From: an uncultured Porphyromonadaceae bacterium
GTDB taxonomy: Bacteria > Bacteroidota > Bacteroidia > Bacteroidales > Muribaculaceae
NCBI GenBank assembly: GCA_947176335.1
Contig: CAMWQE010000003.1
Location: forward strand, 1 to 38,087
DNA length: 38,087 nucleotides
Direction: 5' to 3'
Shown here: positions 37,911-38,087 of the stretch, piece after piece
Position numbering within the stretch: position 1 is the stretch's first letter
Layout of the letters: every line of letters begins with the position of its first letter
The notes under the pieces: generated by a model
Databases searched by the model: none
What the model was told of the DNA's origin: nothing
What the model saw: the letters and a program-made list of their open reading frames with translations, nothing else
Position numbers and translations under genes: made by a program

Positions 37911-38087
37911 ATGAAAGTTATTAATTTTGACGAGACTCCTTCGCTTGTTAGCCAGTATATGGCTGAGCTGAGGGATGTGAATGTGCAGAAGGACATGATG
38001 CGCTTCCGCCGCAATCTTGAAAGAATAGGACAGATAATGGCTTATGAAATAAGCAAGACGCTCTCCTACAAGAAAGAGGAAGTAATT
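37911..38087 (+). CDS. upp: uracil phosphoribosyltransferase, N-terminal part at window edge
   Basis: The last 59 codons are open from the ATG at 37911 and run off the right edge. The visible MKVINFDETPSLVSQYMAELRD and FRRNLERIGQIMAYEISKTL look like the start of Bacteroidetes uracil phosphoribosyltransferase, which recovers uracil as UMP. The PRPP-binding loop would lie outside the window, so the call rests on N-terminal resemblance only. It follows the MATE gene by 25 bp. Confidence 0.7.
   Translation, partial: MKVINFDETPSLVSQYMAELRDVNVQKDMMRFRRNLERIGQIMAYEISKTLSYKKEEVI

Overview
This window looks like a chromosomal segment of a gut-type Bacteroidales bacterium, possibly Muribaculaceae or a relative. 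The evidence is the repeated promoter signature TAnnTTTG, often with TTTG or TTG 19-21 bases upstream and little Shine-Dalgarno signal; lipoprotein signal peptides with acidic residues shortly after the lipobox cysteine; the order EEP hydrolase-recF-DUF721; an inositol-lipid gene cluster; a GH110 galactosidase; and a TPR-transmembrane-HTH regulator. The family assignment is inference from gene content. No rRNA, tRNA, CRISPR array, insertion sequence or prophage was recognised, and no gene-free stretch exceeds 300 bases.

Left part (1-9959, all minus strand): an inositol-phospholipid cluster (CDP-alcohol phosphatidyltransferase, GtrA protein, lysophospholipid-type acyltransferase, and a truncated myo-inositol-phosphate synthase at the window edge) behind a well-formed promoter. 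Next come an M28 peptidase with pdxA, then ybeY-mnmG-apt-uvrC. A near-perfect parS site sits one base past the mnmG stop.

Middle part (10197-19933): a WaaE-like glycosyltransferase and a nucleoside kinase with an N-terminal TGS-like part on the plus strand, converging on ribH-TPR-PfkB on the minus strand (the PfkB protein has lost its catalytic motif). These are followed by a secreted GH110 alpha-galactosidase and an EEP-recF-DUF721-thioesterase run, all minus strand.

Accessory locus (20017-27034, plus strand), the most interesting part: a membrane regulator with periplasmic TPRs and a C-terminal HTH; an intergenic region with two copies of a 20-bp element, each a pair of TTCCGCACT 9-mers at an 11-bp period, one placed just upstream of a promoter; a small DUF3244-like secreted protein; a 14-bp perfect inverted repeat; a subtilisin-family (S8) lipoprotein; and three tandem paralogous surface-type lipoproteins, each with its own -7 box and each followed by a similar hairpin. 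Paralogs 2 and 3 share a 365-bp identical block and then diverge, so the array is mosaic. Base composition swings within the regulator, protease and lipoprotein genes. I propose these genes form one regulated cell-surface proteolysis or binding system.

Right part (27066-38087): a packed run of an anchored unknown protein, rhamnose-mutarotase family protein, dtd, MazG-like protein, deoC, GYF_2/CD225 membrane protein, DUF2752 protein and an HMA-AraC regulator. Then come a metal permease with a C-terminal HMA domain behind a TGCATT operator-like element, an outer-membrane phospholipase A on the minus strand, a DUF3737-PatB/MalY pair, a MATE exporter, and the start of an apparent uracil phosphoribosyltransferase.
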